Source of the DNA: Nepenthes gracilis
Lineage: Eukaryota > Streptophyta > Magnoliopsida > Caryophyllales > Nepenthaceae
DNA: 64,000 bases
Reading direction: 5' to 3'
Assembly: GCA_033239525.1 (NCBI GenBank)
Contig: BSYO01000005.1
Location: 1,054,001 to 1,118,000 of the forward strand
The translations under genes and the position numbers were made by a program. Of this stretch, positions 49,703 through 61,002 are shown one piece after another; positions within the stretch are counted from its first letter, which is position 1, and each line of letters opens with the position of its first letter. The notes beneath the pieces are model-generated. The model was given only the letters and a program-made list of their open reading frames with translations, searched no databases and was not told the origin of the DNA.

Positions 49703-50442
49703 ACAGAATGATAAAGGTGAATGGAAAGAGGAAGAAAAAGCATCCTGTTTTATGTGAAATTTTTATAAAATCCACTATGTGAAATAGATTACAAACCTCC
49801 AAGAATTACACACTCCGAGAATAATAAAGAAAAAAATTATAAACAGAAACACTCCACTCTTTTACTCTCTGGTTTTCTTTCTTCTCCTTCTCACTGGTGA
49901 TGCACTCCTCTCTTATTCCTTCACCCTTGAATTTTTCCTCATTGCACTTTACCGTGTTCGGATGCTTGACAGTAAGGCATGCCCAAAGATGCGTATCTGG
50001 AAGCCTTCAACCATTAGGCAGGTTGAGTGTGGTCAAATGCCTGCCACTTCCTACTCTGCAACCTACCAACAACTTTATCCACCAACTCTTCAACTGTGCT
50101 TTCTCAAAAACAAGTACGCCACCTCAATTTGAAGAACTTTCCAATTGTCCACGACGTTTCATTCATGTTTTAAGTGAGAATACTATAGTCTTTATTCTTT
50201 GGTTTTGACCCAACCTGGCAAATTCTTCTTCCCATCTGGTCAACATGTTGAGCAACCCAAAGGCGCTCCAATATTTTCTAAGAAAAATCGGGAAATCCTA
50301 TCTCGATTTCCTTTAATAGGTCATATTTAAATTGGTTGTCCACCGGTCAAACTCCATTGACCCATCAACCGGTCAATACGTCTATATAGATGACAAAAAT
50401 AGTTTGTTGAATCACCTACAAGGGAGTGACCATTTTCCAACA
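49703..50442 (-). repeat. 5' LTR of element A
   Basis: Ends TTTTCCAACA on the plus strand and is followed by the duplication GCTCC. Homology to the left LTR begins at 'aacagaatgataaa', so about 30 bp at its inner end have been replaced and no PBS is recognisable. Confidence 0.82.
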
Positions 50443-50459
50443 GCTCCCACACAGTGTCC

Positions 50460-51020
50460 TAGTCATTCCTCCGAGTTTTGCAGTGCATTAATCAAGATCG
50501 GAGGCTTCACTGCATGCTGGTGCAGTCTGTGTTCATGCCAAACAATGTAGATGCTACAGCACCAAGCTTCTAATGCTGAAATGCATGGTAAATCCAGTGC
50601 TGATGACCTAAGCCTGCACATTAGCGCGACCGCATACTTCTGCACAGTGTTTATGCTGAACAATATAGATGCTACAGCACCAAGCTTCTAGTGCTGAAAT
50701 GCACGAAAACCCCAATGCTGAGCTGTAGCTTCGACCTTAGCTCGCCTATTAGTATCGCTGCATACTGGAGCACTGTGTTCATGACGAACAATGTAGATGC
50801 TGCAGCACCAAACCTTTAGTGCTGGAATGCACAGCAACTCAGTGTTGAGTCGTTGTTTGACCTAAGCCCGCCCATTGTTGTTGCTGCATACTGGTGGGTT
50901 CTGTGTATGCCGAATAATGTAGATGTTACGGCACCAAGCTTCCAGTGCTGAAATGCGTAGAGACCCAGTGTTGAGCTGTAGTTTAGACCTAAGCCCGCAC
51001 ATTCGTGTCGCACATTGTAC
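50460..51020. repeat. tandem repeat, about four units of 118-128 bp
   Basis: The block 'aacaatgtagatgctacagc', with small changes, starts at 50,541, 50,659, 50,787 and 50,913 (spacings 118, 128 and 126). Each copy is followed by 'accaagcttc.agtgctg' and later 'cctaagcccgc'. It begins within 100 bp of the right end of element A. Short minus-strand ORFs inside it repeat the same words and are not genes. Confidence 0.85.
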
Positions 51021-51837
51021 ACTTTTGCCGAGGGAGTTGGGCTTTTTCAATCAGGCGTCCCATGCCTCCCGTTGCTTTGACGTATTCCAACCATGCCCGC
51101 GCTGGCGGGCCCTGGTGGTCAACACAAGCAAACGGTGCAAGGAAGTAAATGTCCAAGCGTGACAAAATTTTTAAATTTTTTTAATTTTAATGGTATGATT
51201 TTTCTTTTAGTTAGTTAAAATCATATATTAAACATAAATATTCTATCTATACAACAATAATATAAGATCACATATCTGTATTATATATATAAATATATAT
51301 GTATATATAATAAATATATAAGTTGACACTAAATATACTATTCAATTTAGCGATAGCCAATGATATAACTGTCCAATTTTTGTGATATCTAAACATGTAT
51401 ACTAAATTTATTATTATATTTGAACTTATTAGTTTTTATAAAACTAAATAAAAAAATATATATCCTCCAAATTATATGTAATAACACTCATTTGCATAAA
51501 CATTATAGCAATTATAATATTATAATATCAAAACTTCTATTCTAACACTTTTGGAAATTTTGTATTCACCTATCAACATTTTTATAAAATAGGAAATTAT
51601 TATATCAACAACTTGATAATTTTTCTATCACTCAATCTAACTGGGTGAAAAAATTAAATTATAAAACAAAAGTACAAATGAAAAAGTAAATATGGCTAAA
51701 TGGAGGAGATAGCTCCCCTTATCTTTAGCTCGTTGTCCCTCTTCTGTTTTCTCCTTCATGATCGAAGCAAAATGCTCCCCACCTTATAAGTGCCACAGAG
51801 CCCATAACAACCCAAATCAACAGGGCTCTATCTTTTA

Positions 51838-51960
51838 AAGAAATAAAAGTTATTATTTTTTTAATTTAAGTTATTTATTTTTAAATAAATAATTATAATT
51901 TAATTATTTTTTATAAAATTAAAAATTTATTAAAATTAATTGTTAAATTATATTTTCATT
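51838..51960. repeat. MITE-like AT-rich hairpin, copy 2
   Basis: Same order of AT-rich words as 39,222-39,380, with the AAATAAATAATTATAATTTA arm at about 51,883 and a shorter partner arm near 51,944. It starts with a TCTTTTAAAGAAATA end. Confidence 0.45.
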
Positions 51961-53491
51961 GAGATAATAATAGAATATGACAGTAAGGCATAGTGATCAT
52001 CAATCCAATTAAAAAAGCTTAATACTCTTCTTTAAATGTTTCTCCACTTTTCTCCTAAGCAATTTGATTTTCTCAAAGACTTTATATACATGTTTTAATG
52101 AGAATACATATCTTTATTTTGAGAAATCTTTTATATATGAGATTGCATAAGAGAAACTTATTTTAACATATTTAAATATAATCCCATCACATATCTATAT
52201 AGATAAATCTAAACATCTAAGGCACTATCTCTACTTTTATAAAAAGAGAGTTAAGCATCTTTATGAAAATGATCTACAAGTTGTAAACATATCATTATTT
52301 AATTTATCAAATTCATAATCGCATTATATAGCCAATTATAGGGTGCCAAAATAAATATGATTAATGTCATCCCCTTTTTTATATCAATTTGTTTTATATA
52401 TAATATAACATCATATGTATGCATAATATCAAAGTTATTAATTAGTCTACCAATTTTCAACAACTCATTGTTAGACAAAACAAACAATATTATTAATGAA
52501 GAAAATTGATTACTTCCCTTCACGAAAATAAAAATATCTTTACAAAAATGTAAGGTACATACTAATAAGTCCTTCAATGCTACAAATCCATGAAGCATAT
52601 CCATGTCTCTAATGGCATGTTTGATTGGAGAGAATAAAATAGAAATAGAATTTTTATTATCTGAGAATAGAAATTTTTTCGTTTGATTATAAATTTAACC
52701 GAAAATAAATATTTTCTGGGAATTATTATTTTCACATATGAGGAAATAACAATTTCGATATATTATTATTATTATTATTTTATTTTATTATTATTATGAT
52801 TATTACTATTATCATTATTATTATTATCACTATTGTCATCTTATTTCTCATACTATTCTACAAACTAAATAATAAAATATTAATTTTTAATTATTCTATT
52901 TTAATAATCAAACATGGGAATAACAATTTTAACCCTATTCTCATCCTATTCTATTATTTAAAATAACTATTTTATTTTTACTTTATTTTATTCTAATAAC
53001 CAAATATACCGTTAATATATTATCAATTATACAAAATCATCTATGATAAAAGCTCATATTGGATAGGATAAATCATAGGAGACCTAAGAATGAGATGCCA
53101 CGAGATCTGCGTTCTTCCTTAGTGTACGTAAACATTAATGAAGTGCATGGATGAGATGCTACCCATGTTCAAAGGAAAATCCTCAGCGTGCTTAAATCTT
53201 ACACGCAGAGGCAAAATGGTGAGAACATCCACAAGTTAAAAATAGTTTAGAAAAAATTATAATGTCATATAAATATGTGTTCAATTATAACCTAACTGTA
53301 CAAATTGAACATATTAATATAGTGTCAAACACGTATAAATATATCATAAGGTAGTCATGGTGAGAGGTGTGACTGAACTTGGAAACTCAGGACGCACGAG
53401 TCTATCGTAGTGGGTGGGTTCATGGGGTTGCTTCTTTAATAGTAGAAGTAGTACATATTTTCTCAATTGGAGCAGTGAACGTCGGGATTGA

Positions 53492-53622
53492 CTAATTTTT
53501 AAAAAAATTAAAAATTAAAATTAAAATATATTATTTTAAAATTTTTAAAAATAATTAAATTTAATTATTTATTTTTAAATAGATAAAAATAAAAAAACAA
53601 TGGCTTATTTCTTTAAGAGAGT
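53492..53622. repeat. MITE-like AT-rich hairpin, copy 3 (reverse)
   Basis: The reverse complement reads CTCTCTTAAAGAAATA at one end, then the AAATAAATAATT arm, as in copies 1 and 2. Confidence 0.4.
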
Positions 53623-53761
53623 AATAGTTTTTGATTTTTATCAATTCATGGTAATAACATTTTCAACCCTAAAGTTTTTATATTTCTATCACCTTAATTT
53701 TGTTATCTTAACCTTCCTAAAATTATAAATCATGAGAACGATTACATAGGGAGCTAAATTT

Positions 53762-55333
53762 TCAGAAGAAACTTAAGCACAAGTCTAGAGGAGGATGATC
53801 AATTTCTTTTCCCATTGCATATGAAAATGTTGTGTTCTCCTTGCACTCGTTTGCCATCATCCTCAGCTTCTCTGCAGAATCTGCCTCGTTATATGAATTC
53901 AATGGGAATAGTTGAAGGGTCTCTATCACTCTGTCAGGCTCCATGGGAGCCTGACTTATCTCATCAAAATCTGCACCAAAAAATTAAGAAAAATTAAATA
54001 GAAATAAATTATACAGAAGAATTTGCGGTTATGCCAACAGTAAAAATATATATATACAAAATTCAGTTACCAAATCAAAATAAGAAGGTGAAGGTGCTGC
54101 CTAAACCTTACATATACAATTTGTATGATTCATTGGGACTATCTGTTTTTTTAAAAAAAAAAAAAAAAAACAAAGTGGTCTTGAGTGAGAACTACTTAAT
54201 TTTTATTAACGTTTTTTTCTTTGATTTTTTTTTTTTTAAAAAAGATTTTCCTTTATCCCTCCTGTTTGTTTTCAACCTGACCAAATATTTTGTGTGACAC
54301 CCTGCCCTATATATTAAAGTGAGTTTGGTTTACAAAGATCTCAGTTGGCTTACATCTAGTAGTTATAAGAGATTCTTCCTCCGCTGGATTCGAGTGACTA
54401 TAAAAGATTTAAAGGGATTTAGTTATATTGCACCAGTGACCAGCTCAGGGTATTACAGCTAGTATCAGAGCCAATCAAAGATAGCAAACTACATGGGCAT
54501 TGTTAAGATTATCCTATATTTTAGGTTATCAGATAAACATAACTGTTTGATTAAAAGTCAGGCAGATGAATAATTAAAAGTGTACCAAGCAATTTAAATA
54601 GTTATTTAAACTCCATTATTCATTCATTGATCTTTAAATTTCAGTCGTTGATATTTACAAATAGCATAAAATATCAGTAAACCTTAACAACTCTCGGGCT
54701 GAATGGGTTTGCATGGACTGTGCTAATAATCAATAAACTACAAACTCACGGAGAATAAATTGGAGAAAATATAGGAGTTTTGCTAAATATGCAGATGATT
54801 AGATGTACAGAAAATGCAATTAATTGAGAAATAATGAGTAAGATAGAATATGCTCTTCCCTACTCTTATATGCCTATATACATGTAAATTTTTTCTCTAC
54901 ACATGCAAATTTTTTGGGTAGAAGTACCTTATTCTTATCAAAGACTTTCCAGTAGACAAAAGGAGATGCTTGATGGTGAGAAAATCGCAAAAAATATATC
55001 TATGAAAACGGAGAACTTACATTTGGTGGGGACTTCGAGTTGGATGATACTTTTCTGTTTGGAAACTCTACGACGTTTCTGTCTTTCTCTCGCTTTGTGG
55101 TTTTGAAACCAGTAGAACACATTTTTACTCTCAATCTTACCGTAAAAACTCAGCTGCGATGATATCTTTTGAATCTGATCAGTAGTTGGGGTTCGAAGTC
55201 CCGACCTGAATAGGTCTGTCAAAATTTTAACTTGTTCGGCTGTTGGATTCCACCGCCCGCACTTTCTACCGTTGTCACCGGTAAGCCCTTTGGCTTGGAT
55301 GCAAAAATCTGACATCCCTTCTTCCATACCCAA
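53762..55333 (-). CDS. WOX5: WUSCHEL-related homeobox 5 (WOX5-type transcription factor), two exons
   Basis: Exon 1 is 55,333-55,021 and exon 2 is 53,970-53,762. The donor is AAT|GTAAGT and the acceptor GGTGCAG. The intron (phase 1) is 1,050 bp. The joined product is 173 residues, against 182 in Arabidopsis WOX5. Residues 26-90 form the WOX homeodomain, with [16 protein letters not shown], the [13 protein letters not shown] loop and the recognition helix [18 protein letters not shown]. The WUS box TLQLFPLN is at 122-129, and a C-terminal EAR-like LDLCLSFF at 166-173. Both motifs recruit TOPLESS-type co-repressors. WOX5 acts in the nucleus and maintains the root quiescent centre and distal stem cells. 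ATGs at codons 1, 3 and 7 are all possible; the MEEGMS start (codon 3) resembles other dicot WOX5 proteins. WOX7 is the only close alternative. Confidence 0.93.
54293..54472 (+). mobile_element. short LTR with primer-binding site, inside the WOX5 intron
   Basis: 54,293-54,457 starts TGTGACACCCTG and ends CAGGGTATTACA, the terminal form of Tekay/Del-type gypsy and some TRIM LTRs. It is followed at 54,460-54,472 by TAGTATCAGAGCC, one base from the Met-tRNA primer site TGGTATCAGAGC. Only 165 bp of LTR and the PBS remain; no second LTR was found in the intron. Orientation is opposite to WOX5. Confidence 0.6.
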
Positions 55334-55383
55334 AAGACTTCAAACGTCTTGTTAGCTTACTGAAAGGAGGCACGTTCAGGTAG

Positions 55384-55392
55384 CCTTTTATA
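55384..55392 (-). promoter_or_regulatory. TATA box of WOX5
   Basis: The minus strand reads TATAAAAGG about 51-59 bp before the first ATG, which implies a very short leader of about 25 nt. Confidence 0.6.
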
Positions 55393-55399
55393 GTACTAG

Positions 55400-58300
55400 A
55401 TTAAAGTGACTTCGTTCCATTACTCGTGTTTTTAGAAATATTATTTTGAATGATATGATATCTCATTTATTTATTTAATTATTTATTTATATTTGTGACC
55501 TGTACAAAACTAATACATGAATAAGATAAGTTATCAAAATAAATGTTTAAAAGGTGTCTAAAATATGACTATATAATTAAAAAATAATATCTTATTTATA
55601 ATGTAATTAGGTGAACAATGATAATTATTAAACCAATTTTGATTTGTGTCAGCGTGCTTTGGTAGTAGGGAATGTGATACTGGACCTAATTTGAGGATTT
55701 GATCTATTTGTTTATGCCTTGGTTTTTTGTGTTGGATAGATGAAGAGAGGAAGTGCGCTTGGCGACATGCACAAAAGCTGCCACTAATGCAACGCTTTGG
55801 CCTGCGAGCAGACAAAGAGGTAAGTTCCTCCAATTTGGAATATTTTATTGCCCATTTCATGAACTTGTGTGCATAGGTTGCTTGCCTAAAAATTAATATA
55901 TAGGTAGAGATATGTGAGTAATTGTTAGATTTTTTATTTCAATATTTTTTAAATCAAAATAATCAAACTAACTGACTGTTTATCAAAAATATAAATCATC
56001 TATAATCTTTTATTTTCCACAATAGAACGTAACAAAATGATATGAATACATAACATTGGGACAAATGATACAAATAAGTCAATCAAAATGTGTTACTTAG
56101 CCTATGAATTTAGAGTTAATAGGAATTTATCGATCCAATCTAATAAAAGCTATTTTCTGAGAGACTGTACGGATTGATTAGATAATTTAAAAGAATTTTA
56201 AAATGTTAAACTAAAACTTATTTAAAATTTCAACAAGTTTTTAGTAAGTTGTCCAGGCATATTAACTTATGGTTTTTCTTTTGAAAAATCTCGTTCAGTA
56301 TTATTGCCAAATATCAATTCATGTTCATTTGTTTGTCCTTATAACATGTGGCAGAATCTCTTCTATTTTCTTAATAAATGATTCATGTACATTTTTTTTT
56401 TGTTCCTTTTTTGTTGTACATGAATTAAGTGAAAATGCCAATATTGAATCTTAAGTTTTTTTTTTTATATAAAAATTGGCGATACACGTATTAGATAAGT
56501 TTTATTATAAATCATATTACATTTAAATTTTAAATTTATAGTACATATTTTTTTTACAAGACCTTTTAATTAGTCAAATTATAATCTATTTAGTCATTTC
56601 TTTTATTTATAAAATAAATAATTATTTATTTTATGGTTTATAAAAAATTAGAGGTTCCCTTGAACAACTCAATTTTATGACCAGAGCTCAAGGAAGCCGA
56701 CCAATATTTTAAATTAATTGCTATAGCATATGCATTTACTATGTGGAATTATATGCTTTATTTTAGTTATTATATATATAAATATATTTTTCAATATCTT
56801 AATGGTCTTGCTTTAATTATCAGCATTAATTGATACAAGTCCAAGCTTCTTTCAGACAAATAAATACTCCAAGCTTTTGTTCATAAACTAGTATATACGT
56901 GTCTGCTAAAGATCATATTCGTACTGCACCTCTCAAAAAATTGTCCTAATCTCAAATGAATGATTAGGATTAATGCGCTTAATTATTGGGAGTTGTTATA
57001 TATTTGATTATTATATAATTTATTTATAATTTTTTTTAGATTGTTTATGTTTATTTAATTTGATAAATTTATAATAATATGGACAAAGGGTAAAGTTTAA
57101 AAAAATCTATTTTTTAATATTAAAATGATAAAATTATATAAATCCAAATTATTAAAATAGTTCAATAGTATAGAGATATCCACGAATGCTTCAATTTTTA
57201 AAAGGTATTATAATTTAACTTATGTTAGAACTGTTAGACTTTTTAATTATTGAGAGTTGTTATATATTTGATTATTATATAATTTATTTATAATTTTTTT
57301 AGATTGTTTATATTTATTTAATTTGATAAATATATAATGATAGGGACAAAGGGTAAAGTTTTAAAAAAATTATTTTTTAATATTAAAATGATAAAATTAT
57401 ATATATCCAAACTACTAAAATAATTCATTAGTAGAGATATATCCACAAATGCTTCATTTTTTCAAATAAATATAATATATAGAAATGTTAAAACTTTTGT
57501 TTCAGATTTTTAAATAAATATGATATATAAAAATGATATAAAAGTTACTTTATATGTTTCTATTTTCTTAATTTTTTGAGCTATGGTTGGAATAATCTCA
57601 GAGAAATTATTTTATTTTTATAGATTAGTCTGATTAAAAAAAATTTAATAATGTCCTAAAAAATTAATATTTTTTTTAGAAATTCTTAGCCATCGACCAA
57701 AAATGCCATTCATTTTGTTAATATTTATAAGTATTATTTTAAACTTATAATATTTGACAAGTATAAATATAAATTTTGGGAATACTCGAAATAGTCTAAT
57801 AACAATGCATTTTATCTAATTTAATGCAAAAGGAGTGGATGGAAAGTCAAAGTTTCAGCGTCAGATCTCAGTTGGACGGTTGCGATCGCGATCTGATCAC
57901 TGACATAGATACTGAAATTTTTTGACTGTCAGTAGAATTCAGTCAAAAATCTGGGGCTATAGTCTCTTCTTTTAAGGTAGTGGGAACAGCAAACGGAGGA
58001 CAATGAGGCAGCCAAACTGACGACCAACCAAAAGGGAAGCAATTTACACATACAATATATGCATTCTAATGTCACTTAGCCCCTGTCTTTGATTTAAGTA
58101 TCCCTTAATTTAGTGATAAGTTGCATGCCTCATCTTTTTGGGCTTGTTTTAGGGAACTCAAAAAGGTACCCTTCTTCAAATTGTAGGCGACTGCTCAAAG
58201 GCATTTATGTGGCTCAACTATTTTGCGAGCATCAAGTTGTCCTATATGATAGAGGATGGGTGCCCCATATGGTCTTGGAATTGTCACTAAGTTACCTAAA

Positions 58301-58630
58301 TATTTAAGAGATATTTTTCAAGATAATTTTATCATGTTTATAAATAATATTATATCTTATCTATTTATTTAAAGTAAAAACATATATAATGATAGATAAA
58401 TTGATAAAATATCATATCAAATTTATTTGTATAAAAGGTGATTGTAATATTACTTATAATATTAGTCTGAAAAAAATGTATTTGATGAGTACAGTTAAAA
58501 ATGAGCTAGCTCAAAATTTAGTTTAATATTGTTATAAACAAAATCGCTCTCCCAAAATGGGGGAAAGGAAAAAAAAACCACTCAACTAGGCAAATGAATA
58601 AAAATAAAAACCATTCAATCAGATGATTGT
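55400..58630. other. WOX5 upstream region and AT-rich intergenic DNA
   Basis: The first 2 kb should contain WOX5 control elements, but no motif stands out. A 100-codon minus-strand ORF (55,558-55,860) has no recognised family. Another richer patch at 57,830-58,310 holds a 64-codon plus-strand ORF (58,113) with no recognised family. Confidence 0.4.
56979..57460. repeat. tandem duplication, 264-bp period
   Basis: 'ttaattattg.gagttgtta' starts at 56,979 and again at 57,243. The two copies run in parallel through 'gggacaaagggtaaag' and end near 'atgcttca', with few differences. Confidence 0.85.
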
Positions 58631-58639
58631 ATGAAAAAG

Positions 58640-58800
58640 GAGTATTGTCATCCGTACATACATTCATTCACATCCTCTTTAAATTCTCACATTCTTTTCT
58701 TTATATATTTCACATCTAAATAAAAATATCATTGATTTAAACATCGAAGAATGTATCAATGAGCAAGTCTCGTATATCTCTTACATCTTATTTATTTTAT
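58640..58800 (+). repeat. U5-like LTR relic
   Basis: TGATTTAAACATCGAAG at 58,733-58,749 followed by 'gcaagtctcgtatatctctt', the same signature as at 25,661 and 37,479. Confidence 0.4.
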
Positions 58801-60530
58801 TATATTGCATAGAATCCAAATTTACAATTACGAAAATAGGATCAATTATTGTTCAAACATTTAAGTGTGAAAATGCGGCTTTCTAATTTGTACATTAATA
58901 TGAATTCTTAAGATGTATCAGTATTAATTTTCTTTTATTTGGTGGAGTCTGTATAAGTTATTTTGTGTTTTGTTTTTTTTTTTATATATTGATTGAATTA
59001 AGGAAAATAAAAACAAAAAGAAAGAAACAAGGAGAAATAGTTGTAATCTATAGTAGTGAAAAATTAAATTATGTTCAATGTGTTTTTATAAAAAAATTAT
59101 GAAAAAGATTAAAGTAATCAGAAAGAGTCTAATTTTTAAAGCTTTATGAAGTATTTATTTATTTTTAGATGGTAAGAAGAATTTTTATATAAAAAGTTAA
59201 ACCATATAGGGCTAGTGCTTCTTGTTATTTTTATTCTATAGATTCTTTTCTTAATATTGAACATAAGTCTAAATAGGATATGTTGTCGTACCTTTTAAAC
59301 CATAATTCATGCAATATTATTGTTCAAAATCTCTGATGAAGTAAAAATAAGCTCTAACTAAATGAAGCGTAAATGATATATAATATATAAAGACTCAATT
59401 TTCATAACATAAAAGTGTAAGTTTAGGTCCCTACCATATATGCATAAAATAAAAAATATATACATAAATTGATATAGAATATATGGTTTAAATCAATGAT
59501 AGCCAGCCATACACATTTTTAGTTTCTATAAAATATACAGATGTATTCTAAGCTTGCTATTATCTTTAAAATTGCTAGTTTTAACAAAACTAAGTAAGAA
59601 TAAATATAATTTTAAAATTAAATGAACTAATACATATTTTTAGTTTCTATAAAATATACAGATGTATTCTAAGCTTGCTATTATCTTTAAACTTGCTAGT
59701 TTTAACAAAACAAAATAAGAATAAATATAATTTTTAAATTAAATGAACTAATACATACTAAAAAGTTTATAACTCACTAATTAAATATCAAATTAGTAAT
59801 AAAAATATCAAATTTTATTCGATAAACTATAAGGTAATAGTTACGGCAAAACTTCTATTGGTAATAAAAAGTTCAAAGGAGATAGCTTGTAGATTTGTTA
59901 TCATATTCAGCCCTTTCTAGTAAAATACAATGTGTTTATCTATTTGAATAAAAAGACGAATCCATTTTCTCTATGCAAACTTGTATGGCTCAAGGTTTCT
60001 TTGGGGAAATTGATGCCTTTCCCTTCTTCATCTCTTGGTTTATTATTTCTAGTTGCATGATGCATTAATCTAATTTGAGCCCCACCGTGTCAGTAATGTG
60101 CAACTTAGGTCAACTAACACAGAAAATAAATCACTCAAGCAGTCTATGACAACCGACAATAAATACAAGAGGTGGCACAACCAAATTATGAAAACAATAA
60201 ATGAACACTTAATTTCTTAAGACAATGACACCAGAAATGACTTCAAGTACCTATAGATGCCAGCTTTCTACACTTCAAATGTGACTTTCTTTCCTTACAA
60301 GTTCCAATGGTTGTTTACGGTCTTGCCAGAGTTTTGAAGAACGGCTTAAAGTAAAGCTTTCTCATGATGATGAAAGATTCATAAGTGGAAATATGAGCTT
60401 TATCATGATGAAAGATTTGTGAGTGAAAAAACATAGACCTTTTTTAGATGTTGTTCATATATGAATTAGTGATTAATGAGTTTTGAATCTTCATTGATGC
60501 GGATTCCCGGATTGTTTTTATGGAGCATTA
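58801..60530. other. AT-rich intergenic DNA
   Basis: No gene recognised; it includes the 121-bp duplication listed next. Confidence 0.5.
59512..59754. repeat. tandem duplication, 121-bp period
   Basis: 'agtttctataaaatatacag' begins at 59,521 and 59,642. The copies are nearly identical through 'aatgaactaatacata', so the duplication is relatively young. Confidence 0.9.
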
Positions 60531-60532
60531 GG

Positions 60533-61002
60533 ATGACCATCCAAATAACATGAATAAATTACCATCATTTATTGAATAATTTTATGAAAGTTACCCGAAA
60601 ATAATAATGTGCGGATAAGCTGGCGATGATGCGTGAATTATTCTATCAAAATATGCGGAAGGCGAATAAATTTCAAGAGGCCGGCCCCTTCCTTTGCGGA
60701 GGAAGAGAGCTCTTATAGGCTCCTCCCGAGAAGACTTTGGGCGCGAGAACTCCAGTTGTCGTGGGTTCTTGGCGTGGCATTATATATATATATATATATG
60801 CCGCTTTGTGGTGGCAGATGCGCTCCTAAGACCCAGCTGCCACACTTATAGTTGGGATATATATGGGCTTATATATCAACTGATTGCCACGTTGGTGCCT
60901 TGCGATTGCTTGGCTGGGCTTGAGATTCTTTTTAGTATTTAGAATCTTTATTGAATCTTATTTTATATTATGACCATCCAAATAACATGAATAAATTACC
61001 AT
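60533..61002. repeat. 33-bp direct repeats flanking a GC-richer 404-bp segment
   Basis: 60,533-60,565 and 60,970-61,002 are identical for 33 bp, starting ATGACCATCCAAATAAC. Between them is a patch unlike its AT-rich neighbours, with GC-rich strings and a (TA)n run at 60,780-60,800. No coding family recognised. Confidence 0.7.

Larger units (their letters stand above)
41334..50442 (-). mobile_element. Copia element A (outer, minus strand), interrupted by element B
   Basis: LTRs lie at 41,334-42,311 and about 49,703-50,442. The ends are TGTTGG...CCAACA on the minus strand, and the target duplications GCTCC (41,329-41,333 and 50,443-50,447) are perfect. Between them, minus-strand Copia coding is read from right to left. 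A gag part at 49,660-49,191 is interrupted at 49,190/43,243 by element B. It then resumes with the gag tail, the zinc knuckle and the start of the protease/pre-integrase region (43,242-42,513). Coding stops there and the 3' LTR follows almost at once, so integrase, RT and RNase H are deleted. Without B the element is about 3.2 kb. It is a non-autonomous deletion derivative, related to the solo LTR at 4,101. Confidence 0.85.
51021..53755. other. AT-rich intergenic DNA
   Basis: No gene recognised. It includes a 101-codon minus-strand ORF (52,299-52,604) in low-complexity DNA, (ATT)-rich stretches at 52,762-52,830, and two MITE-like copies listed separately. Confidence 0.5.

Noticed and set aside
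52299..52604. 101-codon minus-strand ORF
   Set aside because: AT-rich, hydrophobic and without a recognised family; length is plausible by chance.
54031..54297. 88-codon plus-strand ORF in the WOX5 intron
   Set aside because: Lysine and phenylalanine runs from A and T tracts; low complexity.
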